From Dillenia suffruticosa (Eukaryota; Streptophyta; Magnoliopsida; Dilleniales; Dilleniaceae): DNA of 64,000 bases. Each line of letters begins with the position of its first letter. Position 1 is the first letter of the stretch. Positions 21,447-33,500 of the stretch are shown in pieces. The position numbers were made by a program, and so were the translations under genes. The stretch spans positions 15,712,039-15,776,038 of the forward strand of contig JAVTVX010000019.1 in NCBI GenBank assembly GCA_033439265.1. The letters run 5' to 3'. Under the pieces are notes generated by a model. It did not search any database. It was not told the DNA's origin and was given only the letters and a program-made list of their open reading frames with translations.

Positions 21447-24395
21447 TAATATTTAATAAAAAAATTTATATTATTAAATAAAATAATACAAATAAAATAA
21501 AATTACCTAAAAAAAGAAAAAAAATAATAAAATAATTAAAAAATATATATAATTTAAATAAAATAAAATATATGGTTTTTTTTAAGAATTAAGAAATATA
21601 ATATAATAAAATAAAATGTAAATTAAAATATTATAAAATAATAATATGATTTGTTAATATAAAATAATAAAATAAAATAAAAATAAAATAAAATTATATT
21701 TAAAAGAAGATAAAATTTAGCGACGGATTTGGAATCCGTCGCTGATTCAGCGACGGATTTGAAAATCCGTCGCTGAAATTATTAAAATAAAAAAAAATAA
21801 AACAAAATTCTAATTATTCAGCGACGGATTCCAAATCCGTCGCTAAATCAGCCACGGATTTGGAAATCCGTCGCTAAATTAAATTCGGTTGTTAAATTAA
21901 TTTTTTAATTTAAATATTATATTAATATTATATTAATATTATATTTTATTTAATTATATATAAAAAACCTATTTAGTGACGGATTTCGAATCCGTCGCTG
22001 AATCAGCCACGGATTTAGAAATCCGTCGCTAAACCGTGGTTGTTAAATTAAAATTTTAATTTAAATATTATATTAATATTATATTTTATTTAATTATATA
22101 TAAAAACTTATTTAGCGACGAAATTTAGAACGAAAAAATTTTTTGTCGCCAATTAGCGACGAATTTAGTCACGAAAATTTTTTCGTCACTAATTAGCGAC
22201 GAATTTAGCCATGAAAATTTTTTCGTCACTAATTAGCGATGAATTTAGCTACGAGTGATGTGTCCGTCGCTAATTTAGCCACGACTTCTTTTTCGTTGCA
22301 AATTTTGTGGCAAATTAGTGACGAAAAAGTTTTTGTCGCTAAATTCGTTGCAAAATAGCGACGAATTTTTTCCGTCGCGAAAATCCGTGGCTAAAACCGT
22401 GTTTTTTTGTAGTAATTATCGTGTATAGGACCCCACCCGGTACTAGACGGTGGCGTCACACTCGTCCTTCCCCATCGTTGGCTCAACCGGCCGTGCCTAT
22501 AGCCCTTAAAATCAATGACGTTTGTGGATACCTCCTGCAAAAGCGTATTCGGACAACCCGTACCTCTACAAACACCCTTCATAGCTACGGAATTATCAAT
22601 GTCATCATCATAGTATCACAAGGGCACAACATTCCACAAGAAAGAATCATATCATGCATAACTAGTGGGCATCCAACCCACATAGTTTATCAAAGCATTT
22701 GAAATCCGCGTACCAATACATTTCATCAAATCATTTCAAAACTGCATACCAATGCAACCGCACAAAGGAATTTATCAATTTTCAAGTAATGACACAATAT
22801 CATTTCATTTCAAATATGGATGCATAGTTATTAGAAATATAAATTTACGACACTCCAAATGCCACAAAACAAGTTTTGAAATTTAATATCACATGTCGAG
22901 TCAATGCATATCGAAAGTATGTTTTATTGAAAACACGACAGAAATAAGTTTTACTATTTCATACAAGAGATTAAAGTTCCACTCACATTTTTAGGGAGGG
23001 TGGTCACTCTCTATTTTTCAATTCAATCCAATTGACTCCTCGAGTCTCCAAAAGATAAATCTAATCAGTTATCACAATTTAATATCAAATAAAGGTCTAA
23101 TATGAGATTTTCAATTTTTCTTTCAAATTTAATACAATTTTAATTGACACAATCCCCTTTTTAGATTCCCATTTCATCACTTTCGAATCATTTGGCTCAC
23201 CAATGATCAATTTTCTAATATTTCTCACTTTCTCTAATTTTCCTCGAATTTAACATTATATAGTTTTCGATTCTAAATTCCACATAATTTTGACAAACTT
23301 AATTCAAATATTGAAGTAATTGCATTTCTCTCACCTAGGGTTTCTCGGATCTCAGAACTAACTTTCGTTCGCCCAACGAACTGGTCTAAAACCTGTAATA
23401 TTTTCAAATTTGAAACGAGATTAGTAACTAATTAAATTTCTAAACGCTAAACTCTAGAATTACATTCAATTATAGTCGTTATCTGCAGTAAAGAAGATGT
23501 AGGTGAGCTCTCGAAGGGAACAGCTGGTTGCGGGCAGGCGGGCTGGCCCGCTGGTGGGCTTGTAGCCCGGTTTGCTGGCCGCAGTGGGTTTCGCGGGCCG
23601 CAGTGGGCTTCGCGGGCCTCAGTGGGCTCGCGGGTCAACAGTGGGCTTCGCAGGTCAGAGTGGGCTTCGCGGCCTGGCGGGTGCTCATGGGCTAGGGCTC
23701 GTGCTCGCGAGCTGGATCGTGCGCTGTAAGGCACACGAGCTCGCGCAGTGGGTCTCGCGCTGGAGCAAGCTCGCGCTCGTGCTGGGGTCACGTAGCTCGA
23801 GGGAGCTCGCGCGCTGGGCTCGTGCGGGGAGGATCGCGCTGCGGCGGAGGAGCTGTCGTCTTGCTCACGGAGGGGTAGTGCTCGCGGGAGAAAGGAGCAG
23901 TGGCGGTGGGTGGCGGAAGGGAGAGACCGCGACAGAGCGCGATCTAGAGGGAGGAAGATCATGAGAGATAGAGAGAGAGTGAGCAGCGGAGAGAGAGAAA
24001 CTGTGAGAGAGAGAATCTGAGAGGGAAAGATAGAGAGCGAGAGGAGAAGAAGGCGGTGGTGGTGGTACGCGGCGGAGGAGAAGAGAAAAAGAGAGAGAGA
24101 GAGAAAGAGGAAGAATTAGGGCTTAAAGCCCTAATTCGATTTTGATTTTTTTTTCCTCTTCTTTTCTTTTCTTTTCTTTTCTTTTTTTTTCTTTTTCTTT
24201 TATCATTATTATTATTATTATTATTTACATATATATATATATATATATTCATTTTTTACCCTAATTTTCACGGATACGACAATAATTTAAATATACAAAA
24301 AATTTAATTTAAATACCTCAAAATCAAAAATCAATATAAATAAATAAATTTTCTCGTACAAAAATAAAGTATCATAGAATCGGCGTTACAAGTTT

Positions 24396-24950
24396 ACTTA
24401 AGTCATTTGCTTCTTCTATGGCAGCCACTATGTGCTCATACTTCTTGGGCAAACTTTTCAAAATTTTTCTTACTACCTTCTGTTCAGACACCTCATCTCC
24501 ATACTTCCGCATTTGATTATACTATTTTTGATACCTTAGCAGAGTAAACAACAAGAGATTCTCTATTTTTCATAAAAGAACTCTCAAAATTTCATCGAAG
24601 AGTTTGCAACTTGACAGTTTGCACCCTTGAAGAACCTTGATAACGTTTTTGAAGGATGTCCCATGCTTCCTTCGATTTAGTTGTTGTTTCAATGTAGGGA
24701 AAAATGGCTTCATCCACAGCTTGTTGAATAACGAAAAGGGCTTTTGCATCTTTCTTTTGGCGATCTTTAGGAACCTTAGCCGAAACTCCCACTTCAGTGT
24801 ATCCATTCTCTACCAGCTCCCACAGGTCTTAAGAGATAAAGTGAGTTTTCATTTTGGTGCTCTAGGCCTCATATCCATTACTTTTAAGAATAGGAATAGA
24901 AGGAATTGATGGATTGATACTAACGTTATTGTTGCTAGCCATAGGAACTT
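24396..24950 (-). pseudogene. Copia gag remnant, N-terminal half
   Basis: Minus-strand fragments with the UBN2-type gag pattern: KDAKALFVIQQAVDEAIF, then [16 protein letters not shown] and KLQTLR. Two overlapping frames are needed, so frameshifts are present. The start region lies just downstream of the primer site at 24958-24969. The gene continues beyond solo LTR 3 at 18897. Confidence 0.85.
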
Positions 24951-24957
24951 TGCTGGT

Positions 24958-24969
24958 GCTCTGATACCA
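24958..24969 (-). other. Primer binding site (initiator Met-tRNA) of old copia element
   Basis: Reverse complement reads TGGTATCAGAGC, the standard copia primer site, two bases inside the LTR at 24972. Confidence 0.93.
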
Positions 24970-24971
24970 GA

Positions 24972-25311
24972 TGTTGAAAATAAATTGGTTTTTATATTCT
25001 CACAAGCTTCTCTTTGCAACAATGAAAACAGAGAGGTAGAATCAAAGAGGACTTAGATCAAAACAATTGTAGGCATGGGAGATCTTGAGTTGAGAAAGGC
25101 TGTATTTTATTGACAGCCAAACCAACTTTAAATACAAATCAAATAAATAAAAAATTTTACAATTTAGGAACCACAATAATCACTAAACAAATATCTCCTA
25201 TAAATTAGAATCATAAACCTACAATTCTCTAAATTTGGACCCACATCTAACTACGATTTAACTAAGTAAAAATAACAAAATACTACTTAATTGCAGTATT
25301 ATTCTCTAACA
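24972..25311 (-). repeat. 5' LTR of old copia element (340 bp)
   Basis: Pairs with 10056-10381, sharing most of its length with multiple substitutions and a short extra segment near its outer end (TTGCAGTATT). TG...CA termini on the minus strand, followed outward by the ATATA duplication. Confidence 0.92.
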
Positions 25312-25329
25312 ATATACACCCCAGTAAAG

Positions 25330-25920
25330 CATTTATTTTGCATTTGTAGAATGACACTTTTTAGTAGTGTCTTGGCTAGTATATTAACAAACAGATCTTG
25401 AACAAAATGTAGATGGTGACCAGCTTCCTTGCTACATGATCATGAACAAAAGTGAGTGCCAATGAGATTGTGCTTCATTCTTGAGTTCAAGGAAGCACCA
25501 AGATTATCACAGGGAAATACCTAGTCTTGGAAATAAAGATGAAGCCATGCTACTTTAGCCATTACCATGACAATTGTTTGATACTCGGCTTCAATGGATA
25601 ATAGAGTGATAGATTGTTGTTTGACCACCAAGAGATGAATATAAATGATATAAGAAAGCAGAAGGGTAGCCATCTAGATTCCTACCATGAGTTTATATAC
25701 ATGAAGGATGTAATATTAGGAGAATGTTGTTATTTCGAAAGGAGACCATGATCTAATGCACTTTTAAGATACCAGAGAGCTCTTTTCAAGGCAATGAAGT
25801 GAGTTTGCATAGCGACATGCATCTATTGAAGTTTGTTTATGACATAACCAATTTAAGGATAAGTCATTGTCAAACATTAGAGGGTACCAAGAATACTACA
25901 ATACTCAGTACAATTGAGGT
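25330..25920 (-). pseudogene. Copia RNase H / RT C-terminal fragment, decayed
   Basis: Minus-strand fragments in changing frames match the end of copia pol. FIALKRALWYLKSALDHGL appears near 25740-25830, SIEAEYQTIVMVMAKVAW near 25540-25600 (the EAEY motif of copia RNase H), and QDLFVNILAKTLL near the left edge (equivalent to ADLFTKPL). No intact frame and no LTRs were found. The older copia element (10056-25311) appears to have inserted beside or into it. Confidence 0.75.
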
Positions 25921-28900
25921 GAGGTGCATTCATTAAGAGAGACAACCATTATGAAAACATATGTGTGGCAGGGTTTTTTGCTCTGGCCATGTATTGTAAG
26001 GGCTTCCTATGTAAACCCTTTTGGGTTGAAAGGGTCTAAATGTAATGTTTTATTTTTGGCTGAACCAATCTTTTACTCAGTACCCCACTTTTGCAAATAT
26101 CAAACCTAACCCTAGGACTATGATATTTAAGTTTTTGATATTTGTGCTATTGATCTTATTGATTTTATGACAATTTTGTTATAAATCAGCATAAAGTCTT
26201 CTTTCTGCTCCTTTTGCAATGGGATAAGTTTTTATTCTTCATATCTACACTTTTTTTGTTTTATTTACAAGTCTAGAATTTTTTTAACAAGTCTAGCATG
26301 TTTTTAGGTTTTGCTAATCTTTTCCTATTCTTGGACATTGTATACCTTGTTGTTAATGCCTTTTCCTGTTTAAAGTGGCCCAAGAGTTAAGCCATGAAAT
26401 TTGGAATGGGTTGGAGGCTATCAAAGTCAAATTCCATTATTCTGTGATTATTGTCATAACTATGATTACATCATTATAGTTACGATAAGGCCTATAAAAG
26501 ATTTTTGCTTCATATCATATGATATCTTTTATCATATTTATAATAGCGATGATGGAACCATTACAGTCTGACGACCTTCTGAGCCTAAAGGTCCTTATTT
26601 ATGGTCCTTTGAATGCTAGGTGGTTTTGTGATGACCTACATTGACCATGATTGACCGGCTTGGTCTAGTTTGACTAACGTTGACCTATTTAACCCAGTTT
26701 GGCATAGTTTGGCCCGCTTGACTTGGTTTGGCCTGTTTTGTCCTAATGGGCTCAATATGGCCTATACTAGACCAAGTTCTAGTTGCCTTGTTGATATTCA
26801 GTTTATTGATCTGTGTATGCTATATGATGATGATATACATTTGTTTGTTGTGCATTTGTTGTGATTATGCCTTTTCGTAACATGCGTGTGACATATTTTG
26901 ACTGACTTATGATATAATTTACTCTCTTCCTCCTATTATAATATTTTGATACAATATTGTAAATATGTTATGCAATTGGAGGTTGGAACATGTGATATGA
27001 TATATTATGTATATGATACATGTTGTACATAAGTTGTGTTAGTATATATTCTATATAGTGGGCCTTTTGGTTGAGTCTAGGGTCACTGATATCATGTTAC
27101 ATCCACAAAATTAGTATTTGGGTTTATGAGATGATTTTGATAAATGCACATGTTTTACACCTATGATATGCGTGATCAAGTAAAAAATAATTTTTGAATA
27201 TACTATTTCATATTTATATGATACACCATACTTTTTATTTCTTGTTTACCTTATACGAGCTAACATTTTCCTTTCCCTTTCTAGATCTTACGAGGTGCAA
27301 GGGCAAAGAATAGATGGGTGGTGCTTACTTACCTAGGGACAACAGAGTCCCTTGAGACCTATTCCTATTTTGAAGACATTTGCCTTTAGAATCTGCACTA
27401 TGTATTGTGGGTTTATTACAGTAGATATCAAACCCTAGGTTGTAGATCCTCCATCTTCCTTCTAGTTAGTGGCCTCAGAAAATGTTGCCTCTTCTAGGAT
27501 TAGAAACTAACAGGTAGCATAGATTTTATAAGTAAAAAACATTTCTATTATGTGTTATATACTTTTATTGGTTGTAACTTGTTGTTCTTACAACATGTTT
27601 GTTTAGAGTGCTGTCTTTGCATAGTGATGTAAATCCTTGGTGATTCTATTCGAGTTGGATACGCGATGTCCTCTTGTACCATATTGGTTTATATCGTAAT
27701 GCCATTTTAGATGTAATGAGCTTGTTGTAGTCTGACCCTAGATGATAAGCTTGTGAATTGTTACGATTTAGGCTTTCGGTTTCGGTTGTAGTCCTTAATC
27801 CTCATGCCCAATTTTTTTGGGTGATTTTATACCCTTGTAAATGGGTTTGTGGAAGTTGAATCCCCTTTGCTTCACAGACAGTGTTTGTCTAAGAAAATAG
27901 CTCTTTGTGACCGTGAATTCTTATACCTAGTTTTCATTGTGTCTTCTGATCTTTAGTTCATGATACAATTTTTTTGTGAGTTATCTAGCCACTGTTAAGA
28001 TTTCTTGTATCGAGAAATGTGTTTATCAAGCTTTGTTACCTTGGTTGGCTATCTCAGGTTGCTTTGTTACCCTCAAACCCAGGAAGTGTAAGGAAACAAA
28101 GTTGTTTGTCTTTGGTAAGGAATAACAAACCTTACCCCTTAGTGTATGTTCAAGTTAACGACTATAAGGATGGCTCTCGAATATCTTGGCACGGTTTGTG
28201 TTAAGTAACCTTCTCAAGACCTAGTACACGTCATGTTTGGTTTGTAGAGTTGGTGACTATTTCAGCACTTTGGAGGGTATGATGCTCAAGTGCTCTCGAT
28301 AGCAAGAGTTAGTAAGCCTATGGGAGACGTGATGCTAACTTTATTGGAGTTGGTCTGATGTTTGGTCACTTGTATGCTTTAGGTTTTACGAACTTGAGTT
28401 TCTACCTTGTACCTAATGATATGTGTTGACTATTCTAGCTTCTTCAAATTTAGGGCCTTGGAAATATCTCCCCGACAATCCTATCCTTGAGTGAAGTTTT
28501 GAGTGGTCACATTTCTGTTGAGTGTGGTTTCCTCGTGTTTGGAACATTGACGATACTTGAATATTGATTTGTTTGTGTGGACAACTTGATCTGTCTTCAC
28601 AAAACACATGCATGAGGATCCCCGTTGCTATGATAGAACCTTGCCTTTGACTGGTTGTAGATGAACCTTTGTTGTAGATCCTACGAGTTCTCGAGTACCA
28701 GACATGTTTTGGTAATAATTACTCTTGAGAGGCGTTACATGGTATGGGTTATCATTGACGCCCTAATAAAGGTAGTACACATGTGCTCAATTCATTTGCT
28801 AACCCTAAAGGGGGCATTGTGCAGGTTTAGTTGATAGCCAAAAGAGGGTGAGTTACTTCCAAGTTAGGGACATCAGGTGGCAGGTTTTGCTAAAGTTGCT

Positions 28901-30278
28901 CGCAAAGTGGTGAGGTTCACCCTTTGCTTGGTTTGGTGCAAGTAGGACTACATATTGGTGCAATTGCTTGAGATTATCTTAAGAGATTTGGAGTCGTCCT
29001 AACCATTCTTTTGTAGAGTTTAGTCCCTTACCGTAGCTTCGATGAAGAATGGACACAAATTCTACCATCAATGGGATGAGTATGCGATACAAGTGCTAAA
29101 AACCTAAATACCTGATTGAAAAGCCAATAGTTTCTCCGATAATTTTGATAAGTTTTATATATACTGAACCTAATCTTGAGGACTTATAATATATTTTGGG
29201 TAAAATTGATTAGATTTTTTGCTTAGATAATTTAATTATCTTTTAGGCTTAAAATTGAGTAAAAGAAGAACGCGCATCAAATGATGAAGATTTAACTTTT
29301 TGGACATCAAATCATTGTGGCCAAGCATTCTACTTCGAAAAATCATAATTTAAACTTGTTGAATTAAGGTGATTATTGGTGCGTTAGAAAGCTTGAAGAT
29401 GTGGCTAAAGATCTGTAATATAGTATTTATTCAAATTTAGCCTACAAATGGGAGAAAAACACAATCAAAGTTAGGTTTTGCATTAGGAAAATTCTATTGG
29501 AGTAGTCTTACGAGAATTTATTTCTCGGGTTGGAAAGCTCTAATTAAGATGATTCAAATGGTGTAGAAAAGTTAAAATCGAGACCTACAAATTCCATGTT
29601 TTGACGATTCATATCAGAAGATGAGCAAATCCTTTATTGAAGTGTGACCATTGAAGATAGGAGGTATATTTCGCCAATCGGTTGAATAACCAAAGTTTAA
29701 ACCCGTTCTAAAATAAAAGTCGAGCTGAATGCCTTCTAAGTCAACCCAGTCTCAAGGATCCAAGCCCATAATTAGCATTTAGTTCAGGTTTATGATCGAT
29801 CCAAGCTCATTCTCATCGTCTATACGTAGTTCAAATGAAAGCCCATTCTTTGGCAAGTCCTTACAACATTCAAAGAAGCAATTTACGCAAGCGAAGAACA
29901 AAGTCGATGATAGTAGCTGATTTCTTTGAACCAACAACCATTTAATTCCTTTTTTATTCTCTTCGATCATGTCAGTTTTGAATTTATTATTGCTAGTTAC
30001 TTTCAGTTTTGCCTTCTTTAGTTGATGTTCAAGTTGAAGTCACCATTCAAGCTCTTTGATTATACTATTTGTTTAGATTTTAGTCACATTCAATTTCATT
30101 ATCATTAGCAAGTTCTTCTTCTATGGGTTTCAATTCTCATAGTTGCTATCAATTGCAAATTCATTGTTTTCTCGTCTTTCGATTCCATCTCATGTTCATC
30201 ATCTTCATCTCTAGTCGTCCCACTAACTGTTTGCCTTCATCTTCACTTTTGATTCATTATAAGCAACCATATACCGTT
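25921..30278. other. Unassigned non-coding repeat-like DNA (4.4 kb)
   Basis: No host gene or retrotransposon protein could be recognised on either strand; open frames are below about 95 codons. At 26120-26180 a stretch (GATATTTGTGCTATTGAT...TATGACAATTTTGTTATAAAT) has a diverged copy at about 58850-58895, so it belongs to a dispersed repeat. The sequence at 27240-27340 (pyrimidine-rich run, then AGATCTTACGAGGTGCAAGG) resembles the middle of large plant gypsy LTRs. A decayed LTR is possible, but no matching ends or target duplications were found. Confidence 0.4.
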
Positions 30279-30593
30279 TGTTAGAAAAAGCAAAATAAAG
30301 TAGAAAAAACAGAGGGAATAATGAAACCGGACTGATAGAGAATGACATATATATTGTATATACAATAGGTTATACAATGACACTATTTATAGAGTAATTT
30401 CATGAGATTAAACTCTAAAACATAAAAAATAAGAATAAATAAAATATTTACAAGCTTAGTAAAAATAAATGAAATAATTATAATATTGAAATTTCAGAAA
30501 GTCAATATTTTTAAAACTTTTTCAATTTGGAAATCTTAAAAACCTTTTCGACAAGACTTTTTCAATTTAGGAATGTCAATATTATTCTTTACA
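30279..30593 (-). repeat. 3' LTR of decayed copia element
   Basis: TG...CA ends (TGTTAGAAAAAGC ... TTCTTTACA on the plus strand), pairing with 34606-34923 through shared AAAACATAAAAxATAAGAATAA and related segments. Confidence 0.88.
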
Positions 30594-30599
30594 CTCCCT

Positions 30600-33500
30600 C
30601 ATACTCAAGATGGGAATAGAGGAGTCATCTTGTTGTGTAGTAGGTCATTATGATGCCTAGGAATCTTGGCAAAGAGATCAGCAGGTTGGTCATCAGAGCA
30701 AAAAAAGAATAATTGGTCACTATTAGTTATATATTGATAAATAAAGTGGCAATCAATCTTAATGTGATTAGTTCGTTCATGAAAGATATCATTATAAGTA
30801 ATCTGAATAGCACTCTGATTACCACAATATAGAAGAGTTGAAGAAGAAGTTGGTATACCAAGATCACAAAAAAGCCTCCAAAGCTATAATAATTCTATAG
30901 TGGTGTCAACAATGGCACGATATTTTGCCTATGTACTAAAGCGAGTTGTAAAAGTTTGTTTCTTACTACGCCAGAAGATTATAGAATCGCTAAGAAAAAT
31001 ACAATAGCCAGTAGTTGACTATCAATCAGTAGGATCATCACCAGCCCATGAAAAGTGAAGTTCATTAAATAAGGTGCCTTTAACATAACAAAGAATCCGT
31101 AAAATAGCAGTAAAATGAGAAGATCGTGGTATAGCCATAAACTAACTAACAATGTAAACAGCATAAGAGTTTTCAGGAAAAGTGGTAGTAAGATAAATAG
31201 GATTGCCTACTAATTACCCATAAAAGGTAGGATCAAAAAGAAGAGTGTCATCTGTAGGGGAGAGTTTGACATTATGCTTAAGAGGAGTGAAAGCAATTTT
31301 ATTATCTAAAATGTCTGAACAAGAAAGAAGGTTAGATGCATATTTTGCTTGAGACAAGTAATAACCAAAAGATGTAGGAGTAATTTCCAATCCCAAGAAG
31401 TAAATAAGATGATCAAGATCCTCTATTTGAAATTTACTACAAAGAAAATTTTTAAATTTGGATTTTGTAGTAGTATTGCTTCCAGTGATAATCATGTCAT
31501 CAACGTAAAGAAGAAATAAAACAATACCATGATTAGTTTGCTAAATGAAGAGTGCAAAATTATAAGTATTAGAAGAGAAACCAAAATCACTGACAGTACT
31601 ACTGAAAGCAGAAAACTAGGTACGGGGGGAGCCTGTTTTAGGCCTTATAAAGCTCGACGAAAACAACAGACTTTGTTGGTAGGATGTGAAGAGCCTGCTG
31701 GTAGTTTCATATAAATTTCTTTTTACAGAACTCTTTTGAGAAAAGCATTTTTAACGTCCATCTGATACAAGGGCCATTGTTTAGTTGTAGCAACAACAAG
31801 CAAACTACGGACAAAAGTAAGACAAGTAACATGGGTAAAATGTTTCTTTATAGTCAATACCATATTCCTGTATGTATCCCTTTACGACCGGCTGAGCCTT
31901 GTATCATTCAATAGTTCTATCTGAGTGGATTTTGATTTTATAAACCCAATTACATTCTACAAGAGTTTTGTCTTTAGGAAAATCAATTAAATCCTAAGTA
32001 TGTGTGCTCTCCAAAGCTTGAAGTTTTTCTTGCATAACTTGTTGCCAAAGAGGATTAGTACTGATCTCTCGGTAAGATTGAGATTCATGTAAAGTGGAGC
32101 TTGTAGAATAACAATGATGATCAAGAAGATGAACAGGAGGTGCTATAACTCTTGTAGGTTGAGAAGTGGATTCGGAAGGTAACTCAACTTCAGCGGAAAG
32201 AGATGTAAGTCCATTATTTGGGAGATGATATGAAGGAGGAGTCGTAAGAGTTGAAGTATCTGTATACGTATCAGAACTAGAAGAAAATAAATCAGAAGAC
32301 CGATTAGTACGTAATTGAAAGGTGGTAAGAAAATGACATATCGAGAGACTCGAAGATGATTGGAGATAGGATCTCAATATCTATATCCTTTGTGTTCAAT
32401 GCCATATCCTAGAAAACAACATAGCTGTGCTCGAGATTGTAACTTACTATGCTCATGGGGTTGAAGTAACACAAAGCAAACACACTCAAAGACTTTGAAA
32501 GAGTTATAAGTTGGTGGGGAGCTATATAACCGCTTATAAAGAGATATTAGAAATTGTAAAAGAAGATATTCTATTGATGACATATACAGCTATAAGAGCT
32601 GTCTCATCCAAAAATTGTGATGGATAATATGTAAAGAAAAGGAAGGACTGAGTTATGTCAAGAATGTGACGATATTTCATTCTGTTCTATTGTTTTGTTG
32701 GGAAGTATCTTGACAAAAACGTTAAAAAATGGTTCTATACTGCTTAAGAAACATAGTAAGAGTAGACTTAAGATATTCTAATGAATTATCAGTGTGTAAG
32801 ATTTTGATGGTGTGAAAAAACTAAATTCGAATAATTGATACAAAGTTTTTGTAAATTTGAGATAATTCTGAATGGTTTTTCATCAAGTAAATCTATGTAA
32901 AGCGGGAGCACCAGAAATAGAATCATTTGTGTTAAAAGATAAGATAGATTGTTTTATAATTTGACATAAAATACATTGAAAAGATTCATCAGTAACAGAA
33001 TCTAGTAAACCTGAAGAAATCAAAGAATGGAGTTTATTAAGAGATAGATAACCCAGACAAAGATGCCATGAGTGAAAGAAGGAAGGAATAGTGGCAGTAC
33101 CGTATAGTGAAGAACGAGTAATAGGAATGTGAAGAGAAGTAAGCTCATATAGATGTCCGACCATACGGCTTATCCCAAAGATCTTTCTCATCTGAGGATC
33201 CACATGGACATCCAGTAAAAATGAATATTATGTCTTATTCGAATTAACTTAATTGACCAACAGATATAAAATTTTAAGGTAAGTGTAAAAACAAAGAATG
33301 TATGTGGTAAATATAAGGAGTTGGAAAGATGACCAATATGAGTGACTGACATGATAGAATCATGGGCAGTATGAATCATAGGTGGTGTGATGTGAGTAGA
33401 TAAAGAAGTAAAAGAGTAGGAATCATGGGTCATCTTGTTAGAGCAAGCAGAGTCGAAAACCAAGAAGAGATACCTGATACGGTAGAGAGTGCAATGTGGT

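Larger units (their letters stand above)
19855..22414. mobile_element. Non-autonomous CACTA element with AGCGACG subterminal repeats (2.56 kb)
   Basis: The left end is CACTACAAAAAAA and the right end TTTTTTTGTAGTA (last base of the canonical CACTA end changed), flanked by the 3 bp duplication ATT (19852-19854 and 22415-22417). The first ~480 bases and 21715-22395 are filled with copies of TTAGCGACGGA and CGTCGCTAAA in both orientations, many paired as hairpins, as expected for the subterminal transposase-binding repeats of CACTA elements. The middle is extremely AT-rich except for two GC-rich blocks and two tRNA-like stretches annotated separately. No transposase is visible. Confidence 0.9.
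18898..24390 (-). mobile_element. Gypsy solo LTR 3 (about 2.9 kb) containing a CACTA insertion
   Basis: Perfect AGTTT duplications flank it (18893-18897 and 24391-24395). On the plus strand it starts TGTCACGTCCC and ends GGCGTTACA, the inverse of TGTAACGCC...TGACA. A CACTA element at 19855-22414 accounts for 2.56 kb of its length. Near its minus-strand 5' end are a purine-rich tract (23945-24120), a GC-rich stretch (23510-23940) and microsatellites (TTTTC, TTA and TA repeats, 24150-24250). No gag-pol is present. Long open frames over the GC-rich stretch are compositional. Confidence 0.92.
10056..25311 (-). mobile_element. Old Ty1/copia retrotransposon split by three solo LTRs
   Basis: Flanked by the 5 bp duplication ATATA (10051-10055 and 25312-25316). 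LTRs lie at 10056-10381 and 24972-25311, both TG...CA with the element read on the minus strand. An initiator Met-tRNA primer site sits beside the right LTR and a purine tract beside the left one. Gag, integrase, RT and RNase H remnants appear in correct order from right to left, interrupted at 18898-24390, 15950-18430 and 12340-14835. Subtracting those insertions and their duplications leaves about 4.77 kb, a normal copia size. The LTRs differ by many substitutions and indels and the reading frame is broken, so this is an old insertion. It lies 333 bp past the CYP88 stop codon. Confidence 0.93.

Noticed and set aside
21158..21481. 107-codon Ala/Arg/Pro/Gly-rich open frame
   Set aside because: The GC-rich tandem block is open in several frames on both strands, which is expected from composition alone.
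19855..22395. Regularly spaced CGTCGCTAAA repeats that look like a CRISPR array
   Set aside because: Repeats vary in spacing, occur in both orientations and lie within CACTACA...TGTAGTA ends in a plant genome; they are CACTA subterminal repeats.
23447..23964. 171- and 130-codon frames on opposite strands
   Set aside because: They cover the GC-rich promoter-side stretch of gypsy solo LTR 3; equivalent stretches of the other LTRs give similar unrelated frames.
12335..25311. A single giant 15 kb retrotransposon (for example with extra genes)
   Set aside because: The excess length is fully explained by three separate solo LTRs with their own target duplications and one CACTA element.
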